From Protea cynaroides (Eukaryota > Streptophyta > Magnoliopsida > Proteales > Proteaceae): a stretch of DNA of 64,000 nucleotides. Below, piece after piece: positions 23,869-35,548 of the stretch (position 1 is the first letter of the stretch; each line of letters starts with the position of its first letter). Under the pieces are notes generated by a model. It was not told where the DNA came from, made no database searches, and worked only from the letters and a program-made list of their open reading frames with translations. The position numbers and the translations under genes are program-made. The DNA lies in assembly GCA_028583415.1 (NCBI GenBank), contig CM053268.1, positions 14,816,055 through 14,880,054 on the forward strand, given 5' to 3'.

Positions 23869-26292
23869 ATCACACCCCAATTCTGAACCAACCAGAATGG
23901 TGTGATGAACCGTCAATAAACCAACGGTTCAACCAGGATCTCGAATAGGCTATCCCCACCATGTTAAACCAAAACACATTCCACATTAATCAGAGCTAAT
24001 AAAATAAATAGCGGAAGTCTTACAGATAATGAACTGAGGTCTAGTCATGATAAATAATTAATATTCTATTTATCTTTAAGTAACCAAAACATAATTTAAT
24101 ACATATTACAACTATCCAAATACGAAAGTTAAACACTAAGCGTGTCCACAGTTGAAATGCTCGCTTAACGAATCATAATAGTCCTCCATAGCTTGCTCAT
24201 CATAGCCGCCACCAGTTTATATGTTGGCGTGTTGACATAATCTTCAACTGTGATACCTGCAACATAAGAAACTAACAAGAATTGTGCGTGCGAGGGTCAG
24301 CTCTCCAACTTGATCTCAGTGAGTAAACAAAACAATGCAACAAACATATGCATGCATTCAATTCATATCTTTGGCCCGGTTCATAAGTTTGCAATGTGCA
24401 ATAGAAAGGATAGGTGGCCACCGCACCTCTATACACAAATGTATGGAACTGCCCAATTGATCAAACACCATTGCCACCCCCACATGCACCCACCATGGAA
24501 TAGAGATAGAGCTAAAGTGCTTAGGACCGCACTGCATCACATTTCCCCTGATGCTCTACCCATACCAACACGTAAGCTCCTGCTGGCGAGGGCTTACAAA
24601 CTGGGCTCACAATTAACCAATCATAATGTCAAACAGTGTATCCAAGGCCTCACCCCAACATCCCTCAATACGTCCATAGAGATAGAGCAAAGGCCCCCCG
24701 ACAGAGTCAGAGACTATACGGTCCGAGACCACCTCCCCTGATGCCCTACGATGTAATAGTTCTGCTAAGGTAATGGCGATACGACGATGTTAGTAGACAA
24801 GACTTGAGTAGAGATAGAGCTAGAGTCTGGTGACCAGGCTGAACCACAGTGTCACATCCACCCCCTGATGCCCCACTCGCATCAAGTTCTCTAACCACAC
24901 ATAAACATTCACTTGCCTATTCTTAGCATCATCATCAACATCATATTATAAATAAACAGAATATGTATGAACAGTAATAACAAGAATAGTGGATGACATG
25001 TGATATGCACATTACAATCATACAAACATAGAATCATTCATGGTATTGGACTCAATAAATAAAAATAGTTTATTATTAGCCAATTAGTTTAGGTCTTGTT
25101 CCCTCACCTTTGATTTCTAGTAGATCCTCGTTCAAGCTTTATAATTTACTTTTAAATCACTAGAAAGACCTAACAAGTCGATAAATTTTAATTAGAATTA
25201 ATCCCCATATGTTTAGAATAACAATACCTGAGGGGTCGCAGGTAGGGTAGCACCTAGGGTAGCAGTTTCTGCGACCACAGGGGTAGAGTCGCAGGGTAGG
25301 GTCGCACCTAGGGTAGCAGTTTCTATGACCCTAGGGTGTAGGGTCGCATGTAGGGTCGGATACCATTCAACCCTACGTACGACCACACCCTCCCTGGGAC
25401 TTCCCGAGGGCATGTGGTCGATCATGTGGTCTCGTAGGGTCAGATATCATTCGACCCTACGTGCGACCACACATGTTCTGAGTCGACCTTTCATTCTAAA
25501 GTTCATCCCTTCATGTTTGGATCCTTTGGTTTACTATCATGGTCCATTCTATGCTTGTTTTATGGCTCAAAACTATAATTTTGATACACTTTCCATTGTC
25601 TGCAGTGATTTCCTCCATGGATTCTCTTAGAACTTGTTCATGGATGGATGATTTGGGTTTCTCCTAATCCTATATTTTTCATAACTATTCTAGGCTCTCT
25701 TATTGAGGTAGGGAATTAGGTTCATACCTTAATTCAGAGGTTTCTCTGAACTTCCTCCACTTCCTTAGTCTTCTTGTTCAAGTTTCCTTCTCTTCTTCTC
25801 TTCCTTCTCTTTCTCTTTCTCTCACTTTCAATTAGGGTTCTAAAGGAATAGAAGAGGCTTAGGGACATCCTATTTATAGAGGAAAACCCTCCATAATAAC
25901 TCCCAATGAGTTTAGGAAAGACCCCCTTCGAATTAGGAAGGTTTCCTAATTTTTGGTTCTTGCTGTTTTCGTAGGGTCGCATGTAGGGTCGGACATACTG
26001 CGACCCTACGTTTTTAAAACATGCGACCCTAGGGTGTAGGGTCACAAAATCCGTGACCCTACATTTTAAAATGTGCGACCCCACGACCAAAAAGTCATGG
26101 GTTGAACTTTTTTGAGGTGGGGTCGATCACACCTTTTAGACATGCGACCACACACTCATATTTGACTATTTTTGAGTTATATTTCATATTTGATCTTGTG
26201 GTTTCTTCACGCACTGGTTTCACTTAGCTCGACCATGATAGGTAGACCTGATACAAGGTGGTAAGACTGGTTAGTTCGATATGATTCTTACA
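23869..26292 (-). repeat. 5' LTR of element C (2424 bp)
   Basis: Same sequence as 15967-18401 apart from scattered substitutions and small indels. The terminal CA on the minus strand (TG on +) has become TA at 23869. The TATA box is at 25871-25878 on the minus strand. Confidence 0.92.
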
Positions 26293-26511
26293 GACCACAC
26301 TTCTATTTTTTTACTGGTTTCACTTCCTTTATGGTGTGGTCAACCATACCCGTTTAGGTAGTTGACCACACACCCACAATTCACTATTTTTGGGTTGATT
26401 TACATACCTAGCCTTGTGGTTTCTTCACACGCTTAGCCCACTCAATCCGGCTAAGATAAGAAGACCTAGCATGACACGATTAGACTGGTTTAATAGAGTG
26501 AAGGTCTTACA
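26293..26511 (-). repeat. LTR D, second part (5' end)
   Basis: Continues LTR D after element C and the GACCA duplicate. On the minus strand it begins TGTAAGACC at 26511 and contains TGTGGTCAACC-type words. Together with 14209-15966 it forms one LTR lacking its 3' end. Confidence 0.75.
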
Positions 26512-26636
26512 CCTAAGCGGCTGACCCACATCATATGTAGGGTCCAAAGACAATGTGCCAAGGGTTGGCACAGTAAGACCCAATACGGAGATATCCAAAT
26601 CATGTGGATCTTGGAGTGGGTCTTACAGTGTTACTG
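26512..26636 (-). repeat. Terminal fragment of another LTR
   Basis: It ends in GGGTCTTACA at 26636 and has GTAAGACCC about 60 bp inside, the inverted pair seen at the 5' end of LTRs B, C and E. Only about 125 bp remains. Its family is uncertain. Confidence 0.45.
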
Positions 26637-27480
26637 TGCAGCGACAGCTCTGCCTTCCATACTTGATCTTGAGAACACTGATTACTATAATGCTTTATTC
26701 TTGGTCTGGTAGTCTTCCTTATGGGAGGTTGCTCAGCCACATATTCATTTAACTGGGAATAGACCTTTCTAAAGATGATTGTATAGAGCAGTCGGTCCAT
26801 TCTGACTTTGGTTAGAATTCACTGTTCAGGCTTGGCCTTTAGGATGTAGTTCTTAGCGATGACGAGTTAGAGGGGATTCCTCGTCCGAATCCATGGTCTT
26901 GGCAACGGTCGATTAAGAGAATTCAGCGTAGAGTGATTCAATCCTCAACTAGGATTGAGTCAGCTTCGAAGAGTGATAAAAATGATTTGAAATACATCCC
27001 TACGGATTCTTGGGAGGATTCTTCCCATGCTCAAGGTTCAAAGGATACGGCATTGTTAACAAATGAACGAGAATGTACACCATAGCGGTGAGAGATTTTT
27101 GATGATGTGCCACATGTGACGGTTCCTCAGATCAGGGCTCTTAAAGTTGTGGAGCTACAAGATGCATTGGTAGATGCTCACGCTCCAGTGTTTAAGTTAC
27201 ATGAGTATCATCATATAATAGAGACAGGATTATCATCATACAAGAGGTGCATGCTACAAACATCTCAGGTTTAGAGCGATGTGTGATAGCGACTAAGCAT
27301 GCTATGTTGCAATTGTGTGACTCTCTTGAGGTTACTAGACAAGAGGTGTCCTTTTTACCGAATGCGTTGACTTCTATGGGTTTAATCTCACTGATTCCTA
27401 CTAAGGTAGAGGCAGAGGCTACTGCTAAGCATGAGAGAGCTCACCAGCGTAGAGATATATCTATGGCTAGATTTCAGTAA
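26637..27480 (+). pseudogene. Antisense additional ORF of element E, diverged
   Basis: The first part (26637-26760) encodes QLCLPYLILRTL and GSLPYGRLLS, matching the CLPYIIMRTM...GNLPYGRM block of the B copy. The second part (about 26850-27270) is a long open stretch without ATG, beginning near VLSDDELEGIPRPNP. It has no counterpart in B that I can align. A 77-codon frame at 27247-27480 may be its frameshifted end. The start is missing. It lies antisense to LTR E and next to its primer-binding site, like the other copies. Confidence 0.55.
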
Positions 27481-27859
27481 GTGGGTTGAACCAAAGGAAG
27501 GAATCAACGGAAGTGTCCTTTATTCTATTTGCTAATTTGGTTCAATTGGCTTGTTTTGTAGAGTGAGTTCAAACTTTAAGAGGATTGTCAGACTCATATT
27601 TAAGCCTTTGTTTTACTAGCCTCATTTTGTTTAGGATTAAGGTTTTAACCTGTGACTACCTACCCATCCCACTTTAAATGTTGTTTACTTGTTAAAGCTT
27701 ATCTCATTTAGTTTGTATATTATGCTCTTCAATTTTTATAGTTATTCTTTGGTATCTCTACCTACAGCTTATTCTCATTTGGTATGTTATTTTGTTCACG
27801 TAATGCCAGCATTTATGTTTTACATGTGAGTAGGATTATGAGAAACTATAGTATGACAT
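27481..27859. other. Leader between antisense ORF and primer-binding site, element E
   Basis: No gene found. T-rich sequence, equivalent in position to the leader segments of B and C. Confidence 0.5.
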
Positions 27860-27933
27860 GCTCTGATACCAAACTCTAGTATCAAAGAGATATGGATTGG
27901 TAGTGATTATAATATAACTGTGGTCTGATACCA
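27860..27933 (-). other. Duplicated primer-binding site of element E
   Basis: The minus strand carries TGGTATCAGAGC at 27860-27871 and a second copy TGGTATCAGACC at 27922-27933, both followed by the same AGAGTTTGG context. The inner one is perfect for initiator tRNA-Met; the outer one is adjacent to the LTR. Confidence 0.7.
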
Positions 27934-27938
27934 AACTC

Positions 27939-30900
27939 TGTCATACCCCATTTCTAACATATTGGTACTATGGAATGTAACGAGATCTTCTCATCCTATT
28001 AGGGCAATAGAAACCCCCTTCTATGATCATACATCATTGTTTAATCATCCAGCGATCTACATCAGTACTCACATAATTATCAAAGTAAAATAAAACATTC
28101 ATATAAATTACATTGTTAGAATTAAATAAAGAGATAGCGGAAGTCTTATTGTTCAAATACCAATTTAAGCTGACAGACTAATATTCCAAGTTCACAGTTC
28201 TAAATAAATAAAAACATGGTTCAAAGTTTATTCTTAAAATAAAATGTATCCCAGTATAGTTCATCCCAAAACTAAATGTACTAAAAGGAGTAGGCATAGG
28301 TTAAGCTTATACTCAGTCTCTACAAATTACAAGAAGGGTCATGGATATCTTCCTCAGGTTCATTGTCATCATCCTCCACACCAGATGAAAATCTTTCTGG
28401 AGCATCGAATGATGTACTTGCAATATCTAAAAATATTTGCACGCACAAGGGTAAGCTCAACCACCGAGCTTAGTGAGAAAACTAAACATGCAACAAGTAA
28501 ATGCATGAAATTATCAACTACGGTCAGGTAAGATAACTGTAAGTGCCAACTCAGGATGACTAAAAAGGAGCCTCCAGGTTGCATGGGTCACCCCTATCAA
28601 AATGAATGCCGCCTCACTCGGCATACAAAAACCATCCCCCATGTATGGGTTCATCGTCTTGGTCCTCCCTGACCGCGACTCATCCCAAGTCCACCATGTG
28701 GCACTTGAGGAGTTGATAATCCCACTAATCTACTCGCTTGTCAATTCACACTACATCGGACATAGGGAGCATCGTAGCTATGTTCATACCATCCTTTATA
28801 ACCCATGCCACTACATAACCCCCTAATGGCTAGGGGTACAGTCATAAGGGTATTTTTGTTCAACTAGCCATGTCCGCCTAATTAATCATATTACTGGACC
28901 ATAACGTTGCCAAGCTTCCGACCCCGTCCAATCCTCACTTAGGACATCGTGACTTGGCTAAGTTTTTTAAGGTCAATGCAATGTAGCGCAGGTAAGAAGT
29001 AGTGCAAGCGTCCCATTTCACCCACCTTCCTCCTTACCGACTTAACCAGACATCATTCATCACCCAAACCAATTTCTTTCATGGAAAAGGTTATGAGTCT
29101 CCCATTCTACTCTTTTCCACCACTACAGGCACTGCTGATTGCATACAATAATAATCCAAATGCATGAGTACACAGAGCAGTATATTAGATGGCATGTTAT
29201 CACACAATAGCATGTTATCAATCTTAAATCAACGCACAACATAATTAATAGAGAAAAACACATGCATCCAAAGGATCAGTTCCCTTACTAATAACTAGTA
29301 GAGTAGGCTACCACAGTCTCGATCAAGTAGCTTTCTATCTGAGTGTTCTTCTTGTCTCTATCAAAATCATATACACATTATTCATTAATTTCTCATCTAA
29401 CAAGGTTAGTTCTAGCCTTGCTTTAACTTAAGCTAATTGTTCTTATGTTCGTAGTGTTATCAACTTGTTTGATATTCATGCCTACTGTCTACTATCTGTT
29501 TATCATAGCATAGCATTAAGCATTAGTTCCTACTTCAATTCCTGAAGTCTCCCTAAATTACAACAGGCATATTGCCCATACGAGGTAGGTGGTGCGTGGA
29601 TTAGCATTCCACCAAATAATTCATTGGCTAGGTCTAATGGCAAATGAATGACCAACCAATCACTACGTAATTTAGGCTTACACTGCTGCCCTTGGTCTTA
29701 GGGTTGTCCTACAAAGTCCATGGTTCAATTCTATCTTATAACCAGCTGCCGTCTAAGTAGAACAGGTGGCATAGGAACGAATATCTTGTTTGACACTCCA
29801 TTCTTACAATTTATCAGACTTAATACTAAGAAAGACTTCTTAAAATGAAGGTGTAGGTCTTTTGACCCTCGACAAGATTCATACGCTATCTAACGGTTTA
29901 TTAGATAAATCCTGGCATACTACACTTGTAGTCTAATTGTGATAGGTGATAAGAATAGGGGAGCATTAATTCATAAGCTGAAGTCATTACATTAACACTT
30001 GAAATAACGGAGGAAACATAGTAACAAGTATGATAATTGGATTCTAAGCCATAGGTAGGTCATACTAAGTCACAGCAAGTCACTGGCTGAGTTTGGTAGA
30101 GATCTGACACGAAAATACGTATGGCTGGAGGTCGTGGCTACACTCCACAGTTAGTAAGCCGTGCGGCTGGTGGTCACGGCCGCACGTCGTAACGTGGATG
30201 GTTGACTACAACTTTTCTCTGGGGTATAGCCTAAACTCCCCCACGGGTGCCTGTTACTTTTGGGGTCATGGATCAATGTCTACACTACTCCTTGGATACC
30301 GTTTTGACTCAATAATTAGCTGAGATATTAGATCTGGCCTAGAAACCTCTGGATCCAAGTCTAAACCCTTTGAATCTTCTTGGCTCATGATTCTAGTTTC
30401 TAGTGGTAACTCTCGGATCTTCGAGTGTCCATAGGCTTTGATTTAATCCATTACGATTCATTATCATCCCTTCTCTTATACTGTAAGTGCTGCCGTTCAT
30501 GATCATCCCGTGGAAAGTAGCTCATATAGCACAAGGCTTTTTCCATTAATGGTGGATGGTTTCTCTTCCGTTGATTAATCATGGAGCCATCCACATGACA
30601 ATATTGGGAACCATAAATGGTGAAGGACAACACTTTATTAATACTGACATCAATATTTCCCATAGTGAGTCACATTCACCGATTTACAACTAGATGAAGG
30701 GATACTTACAAAGGTCCGTCTCTTTAGATTCCTCTGACAAACTCATGCTTTTAGAGGTAAGTTACTCCTTATTCTCCTTCTTTCTCTGCACTCTTCTTCT
30801 TCCTCCTCCTTCTCTCTCTCTCTCTCTTTCTCTTTTCCTTTCTCTTTCTCTTCTCTCTCTCTGTTGGGTGGGTATATCAGGGTGAAAAGATTCTCTCTTC

Positions 30901-31496
30901 CTCTTCTCTTTTCTCATTTCTCTCTATGTTTTTCCTTCACCAATTTATGCGTTAGAAATTTCTTTCCACAATCCCCTAGTTTGGTTTGACTAAGAGATGA
31001 GTGTCAATCCCCATGGAAGGTAAATTGGATTATGGGATCTCCATGAAACCAAAATGGAAGTGAGGATAATTTCTCTCCTTCCTTTCCTTATTCAGACCAT
31101 TGGTGATAAGCCTTACATGCTTGGAGAAGGCAACAATTCAAATCAATGGGTCCCAAAATCAGTTGGTCATTAACTAGTTCGCGCGCAAGGGTGCCACTGG
31201 TACTGCATGCGGCTGGTGCTAGCCACACCACCTTTCCCAGTCGGACCTCCACTTTTGGTCAGCTAGCTTAGGTGCGTACTTGTCGGGTGCTGGGTTGTCA
31301 CATTGATTTAGTCCGAGACCTCCCGTAGTTTGATGTCTTGTTTTCCAATGACGTAGGAGGTTCAAGATGATAATTTTGTCGCCTCCCTATTCGTCATCAT
31401 CTTTGGTCGTGTCAGTCCTATATGCTCGTACGTGGTAAGACCCATCACATGCTGAAATTTCCATCTTAGGTTTAGAATTTGGGCATGTGTCTTACA
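27939..31496 (-). repeat. LTR of element E (about 3.56 kb)
   Basis: It ends (+ strand left) with TGTCATACCCC and begins (right) with GTGTCTTACA, in the same style as the other LTRs but longer and diverged. Near 28360-28440 the minus strand has the HD..C peptide end (DIHDPSCNL). Around 28560-29110 and 29560-29900 I see no gene. A T/C-rich tract lies at 30770-30880. As a 5' LTR it faces internal sequence on its left. Confidence 0.7.
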
Positions 31497-31972
31497 GTCT
31501 CTCTTTTTCTTTGTTAGTCATAGGTTGGACAAAATGAAGAGAGTAGAGAATACTCTACCAAAGTTGACAATGGGTTGAGGGATCTTGGGAAATCCCATAA
31601 TGGCAATAGAGAGGATTTTCCTCCTCTCTTACCTTTCTTGTAACATTCCTAGTCAGCCTTCCATGATTAGGGAAAACCCAATCTGTTGTTGTGGGTCCCT
31701 TACATGGTTAGTCACCAACCAGGTTCATGCATATAAGCGGTTGAAGGGGCTTGCGGCTGGTGTGCACAGCTGGACCTCCGTTGTCTAGCCTGACCTTGTT
31801 TTGTGTATAAAAAACTCTTTTTAACTAAGAGGGGTTCAGGGTCTTGTGTTTTATTACCTCCATTGGGCTTTGTTATCTTGGTTCATGTTTGTCCGACTCA
31901 TTTGTCATGGTAAGACCTGTTAGAAAGCCAAAATTTCAAATTAAGACTGAAATTTTGGGTGCGGGTCTTACA
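31497..31972 (-). repeat. Second, partial E-type LTR (5' end only)
   Basis: About 475 bp matching the 5' part of LTR E (31000-31496), with GGTAAGACC...GGGTCTTACA at its right end. The two pieces form a diverged head-to-tail pair, either a nested LTR or an unequal-crossover product. Confidence 0.6.
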
Positions 31973-34886
31973 CCCTAGCATTTGTATCAATATAGAAGCT
32001 TATCGAACAATTAGGTAAGATTTAAATCAAGTTTATAACATGTAGGAACTAGTAGTTCTAGGGTAGAACCAACATTCATGTGGCCAATCTTAACCAGTTA
32101 AGGCTAGGCCATTGACTGCTACGGTTGATGAAATGAGCCCCGTCGATCGCATGACTGTGATCGACCGCTCGATCACAGAACTAGACCAATTTATGATTAC
32201 TTGTGTGGACTTAGTTTCAACTAATGTCTAATCACTCCTAGTCATCCCAAATCATGTGGGACCCATCTCTAAACATGTTGTGTGCTAATTGGCAACCTAG
32301 AAGCCTACCTTGATTACAATTAGACTTAGAGTAGGAATTAGAGTAAGAATGGACTTCAACTCAAACTCTTGATCTCTCCTCCATATAATCTTCAAAACCC
32401 TAATGTGTGAGAGCTTTCCAATCTCTGACACATGTTTTGGAGGTAGCTATCTAAAAGGAAGCTTGAAGGAAGAAGAAGAAGGAAAAACCACCATTAAAGG
32501 TCCTCCCTCAAGTTTCTTGCTAAGGAATTAATAACACATTGTTAAGGTAATCAACGTATCACTATTCTATTACCTAGGACGACCCTCTCTTGATCTCATG
32601 AGGTAATTCCCAACTTTTAGTCTTGTCGGAGTTGTTATTCACTTAGCCATTAATGGCCATTGTAGTAGAATTGCTTAATGATGTACATATTTGACTAACC
32701 GACACAAAGGTAATTTCTTTGATCATAATATGAGACTATACAGTTGAATTAATGTAGGGAAGTAGTCCTCAATATAGTTCAAACCATTAGGGACCCTCTA
32801 GGAATGCCTTAGACCCCATGCCAGAGAGGCCAGATTGAAGCAAGTTCAGTCCGAGCTCACTGGGACCATACGGTCGATGACTACGGTCGATAAAACGAGC
32901 TTGATTGACCGCTTGATCAAAGAAAGGTGTAATATCCATTAAATAGTTCCCATTCAGCTACTATGGGCTGAATAGCCTCACCCCACACTTCAAGATATAT
33001 GTTATGAATATTATGGAATTATTAATTTTATTAAAATATATCCACAAGAATATGGACACGTATGGTTGCATAACCGACATTCAAAGTCAATAACCGTACA
33101 TATATATAAACAATGGGAATGGAATTCTACCATAACCAGTGATTGGATAATACTGTAAACCATTTGTGGAAGTGACCCCAATAAGGTACAAGCCTCTGGA
33201 TTTGATTATAAGCCAAAATCTATCAATAGGTCAATGGAAAGGGTCTGATCGACCGCTTATCTGATCAACCACTCCCAACAACGGCTTATGTTACAGAATG
33301 TTAGTCGTGGTTGATTTTTCGACCATTGACCATGAAACTTAACCAATTGACTCTAAGAAATAATCCTAAGACTAATGAGGTTACCCTAGACCAATTAAAA
33401 GAAGAACCAAACAATTTAAAGTATTAATCATATACCAATCACAACTAGGTAACTGACATGGGAAATAACGGAAGGTACTTTGTTTGCATCAGAGTAGTGA
33501 ATAGCTTACCTCAACAGGTGAGGGGATTAGCAATGTTTTATTTTCTATTTTCCATGTGCATGCTGTGATTGTGATATGTTTGGATTACTATGTGATAATA
33601 TGCCATCCAATAACTGTGATATTTGTTCATGCATTCTTGCATACTATTTTTGTAATGGATTAATACATGTGGATTGTTTGATGCAATGATTATTCTACAT
33701 ATTCTTATATCCTAGTAGATCTGGATGGCTGGAATGGGATGGTTCATCTTGTTCTATTAAGTTAGGATATGGGTACCTGCATTAGTAATATTCTTAGTTT
33801 AGGTTTTAGCATCCCATATAAGCAACCCTTACCAATAGGGGTTTAGGTATTGGCATAGGCTTAAAAATAAAAGGATCTAACCATAGATATGGTGCTCCCA
33901 TTTCGAAGTTGGAGCAGGGTGGGCGAGCCGGACATGGATTGGTAGCCATCCTTTAGTAATTATGGATGAGACCTATGGATGAGTCACATTCTAAGTGCTT
34001 TTCCCCAGAGACTGGGCGTGTTACCCAATGACAGGAGTTTACCTTAGGGATTGGGCACCTTACCTGGCGAAGGGTTAAGGATTAGTTCTATCGATGCCAA
34101 GATAAAGACTATAATGGGGAAATGCTGGTAGGCACCAAGGTGTATTCCTTAGGTCATTATCTTCATTCTTTGGGAATGATTCACATGCCATGTGGCCAAG
34201 TGTATTTCATTTACTTCACCTGTGCTTGAGTGTTCATTACCAGTATTTAGGTGTGACATGACTTACAGCTTGTTTACTAACTAGAGCCTTAATAAAATAT
34301 TTATGCATTTATTTACTTGTGTGTGCTGATTTCCTCACTGCGCATGTGGTTTGCTCAACCTAATTTACATACATATTTTTAGATTATTTTGTAGGAAATA
34401 ATATTATTGATATGTTTGAAGATGAAGTATCTGAAGATGATTCGCATGACTTGAAATGTAAATGTGGTGACTGTATCTATGGACCAAGGACAAGGTTTTG
34501 CTTAATGTGAAGACATCTCTATCTCTAGAGACATGATTTTATTTAGATTTTTCTTAGTTTATTTATTTTGTCTCTGGGCTATGTTATGACCCATGATAGT
34601 TGGAATTGAGTTTGAATATGGAACTACTTGATAGTATTTATTTTATGTCTTCGTTTATAGATACATAAACTTCTATGATGTAATTATAACATCTAGTCAT
34701 GGCTTCAAGTTTAATATATTGATTTCTCTATTTTATTTGTATTCTCTGATTTCCACCATGCTATGGTAGCTCTATCTGGTGTGTTTGTCTGTAAGTATGA
34801 GTACTATAAACAGGTTCTGGTATGGAATATTTGCATTGCGAGAAATCCATGGTCATACCAAAACACCATGGTTTTGGGGTATGAAA
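31973..34886 (+). repeat. 5' LTR of element F (about 2.9 kb, start missing)
   Basis: It aligns from CCTAGCATTTGTATC with position 59830 of the 3' LTR, so about 70 bp of the start are missing. It ends GGGGTATGAAA where TGACA is expected. GGTCGA/CGACCGC words occur at 32130-32190, 32870-32930 and 33240-33345. A CAACAG|GTGAGGGGA donor-like site is near 33525. A TTTTGTAG-bounded module near 34395 encodes EDDSHDLKCKCGDC. Confidence 0.82.
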
Positions 34887-34890
34887 AAAG

Positions 34891-34902
34891 TTGATATCAG
34901 AG
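34891..34902 (+). other. Primer-binding site of element F
   Basis: TTGATATCAGAG, one change from TTGGTATCAGAG, complementary to initiator tRNA-Met, just after the 5' LTR. Confidence 0.7.
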
Positions 34903-35238
34903 TAGTTCACTCTACATTGTGCTCACAAACACTACCATTTGTAATGCCATGTGTCTAACCGAAGCCAATAGGATTAATTAAAAGCTCATAAGAAAACAAG
35001 TTAATAAGCACTTATTGGTTAATACCATTGCATAAACTGTAAACAATACCATAATGTACTAAATGTGCAAAAATCTTGATTCATTACAAAATGATGTTTT
35101 GTACCAAAAAGAGTATAGACAACAATCCGGTCTATTACTCGACAAACATAAAGAAACTCAAAATCAAGAAGATTACGCAAAAGTAAAACATATTATGACT
35201 AAAAGAAATAAAACAATCAACTCCCATCTGCTGGAGGA
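34903..35238. other. Leader between primer-binding site and antisense ORF, element F
   Basis: No gene supported. AT-rich; a 60-codon + frame at 35063-35245 has no recognisable domain and is treated as chance. Confidence 0.5.
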
Positions 35239-35548
35239 AAGATGAACCTTGCAGTAGCCAGTGCCCTCCGTAGCTGCTGGACATCATTACTGATCCATTA
35301 TATGACATCATATAGATCTCGAATGCTAGGCTCAGGAACTATAGGTGCTGGACTATGAACCTCTACTGGTGCTGATGATTGCTCTCTGCCCTTAGCCATA
35401 GGAGTACCCTACCACATAGTATCCTCATCATCATCGCTAGCAAAATCCATATGAACATTCTCTACCTGTACACCCTCTGCACGAGCGTGTGCCATCTCCT
35501 CCTCAACACCCCCAAAAGCTATAGAAATAAAGGCTGGTAAAGGTATAG
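35239..35548 (-). pseudogene. Antisense ORF of element F, C-terminal part
   Basis: The minus strand reads through from the G insertion (35548) as a frame with VENVHMDFASDDDEDTMW, PAPIVPEPSIRDLYDV and VQQLRRALATARFIFPPA, with two stops. The acidic patch, proline-rich linker and C-terminal helix match the layout of the A and B antisense ORFs, though the sequence is diverged. The N-terminal part is at 41376-42089, on the far side of element G. Confidence 0.65.

Larger units (their letters stand above)
15967..26292 (-). mobile_element. Element C: full-length degenerate Ty3/gypsy (Tekay/Del-like) retrotransposon
   Basis: Two LTRs of about 2.43 kb in the same orientation, a polypurine tract, integrase-RNaseH-RT, badly degraded protease and gag, a remnant of the antisense ORF and a primer-binding site. 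It is flanked by a perfect 5-bp duplication GACCA (15962-15966 and 26293-26297). It sits inside LTR D. Many stops make it non-autonomous. Confidence 0.9.

Noticed and set aside
35063..35245. A 60-codon basic frame on the + strand
   Set aside because: Lies in the leader of F with no counterpart in related elements.
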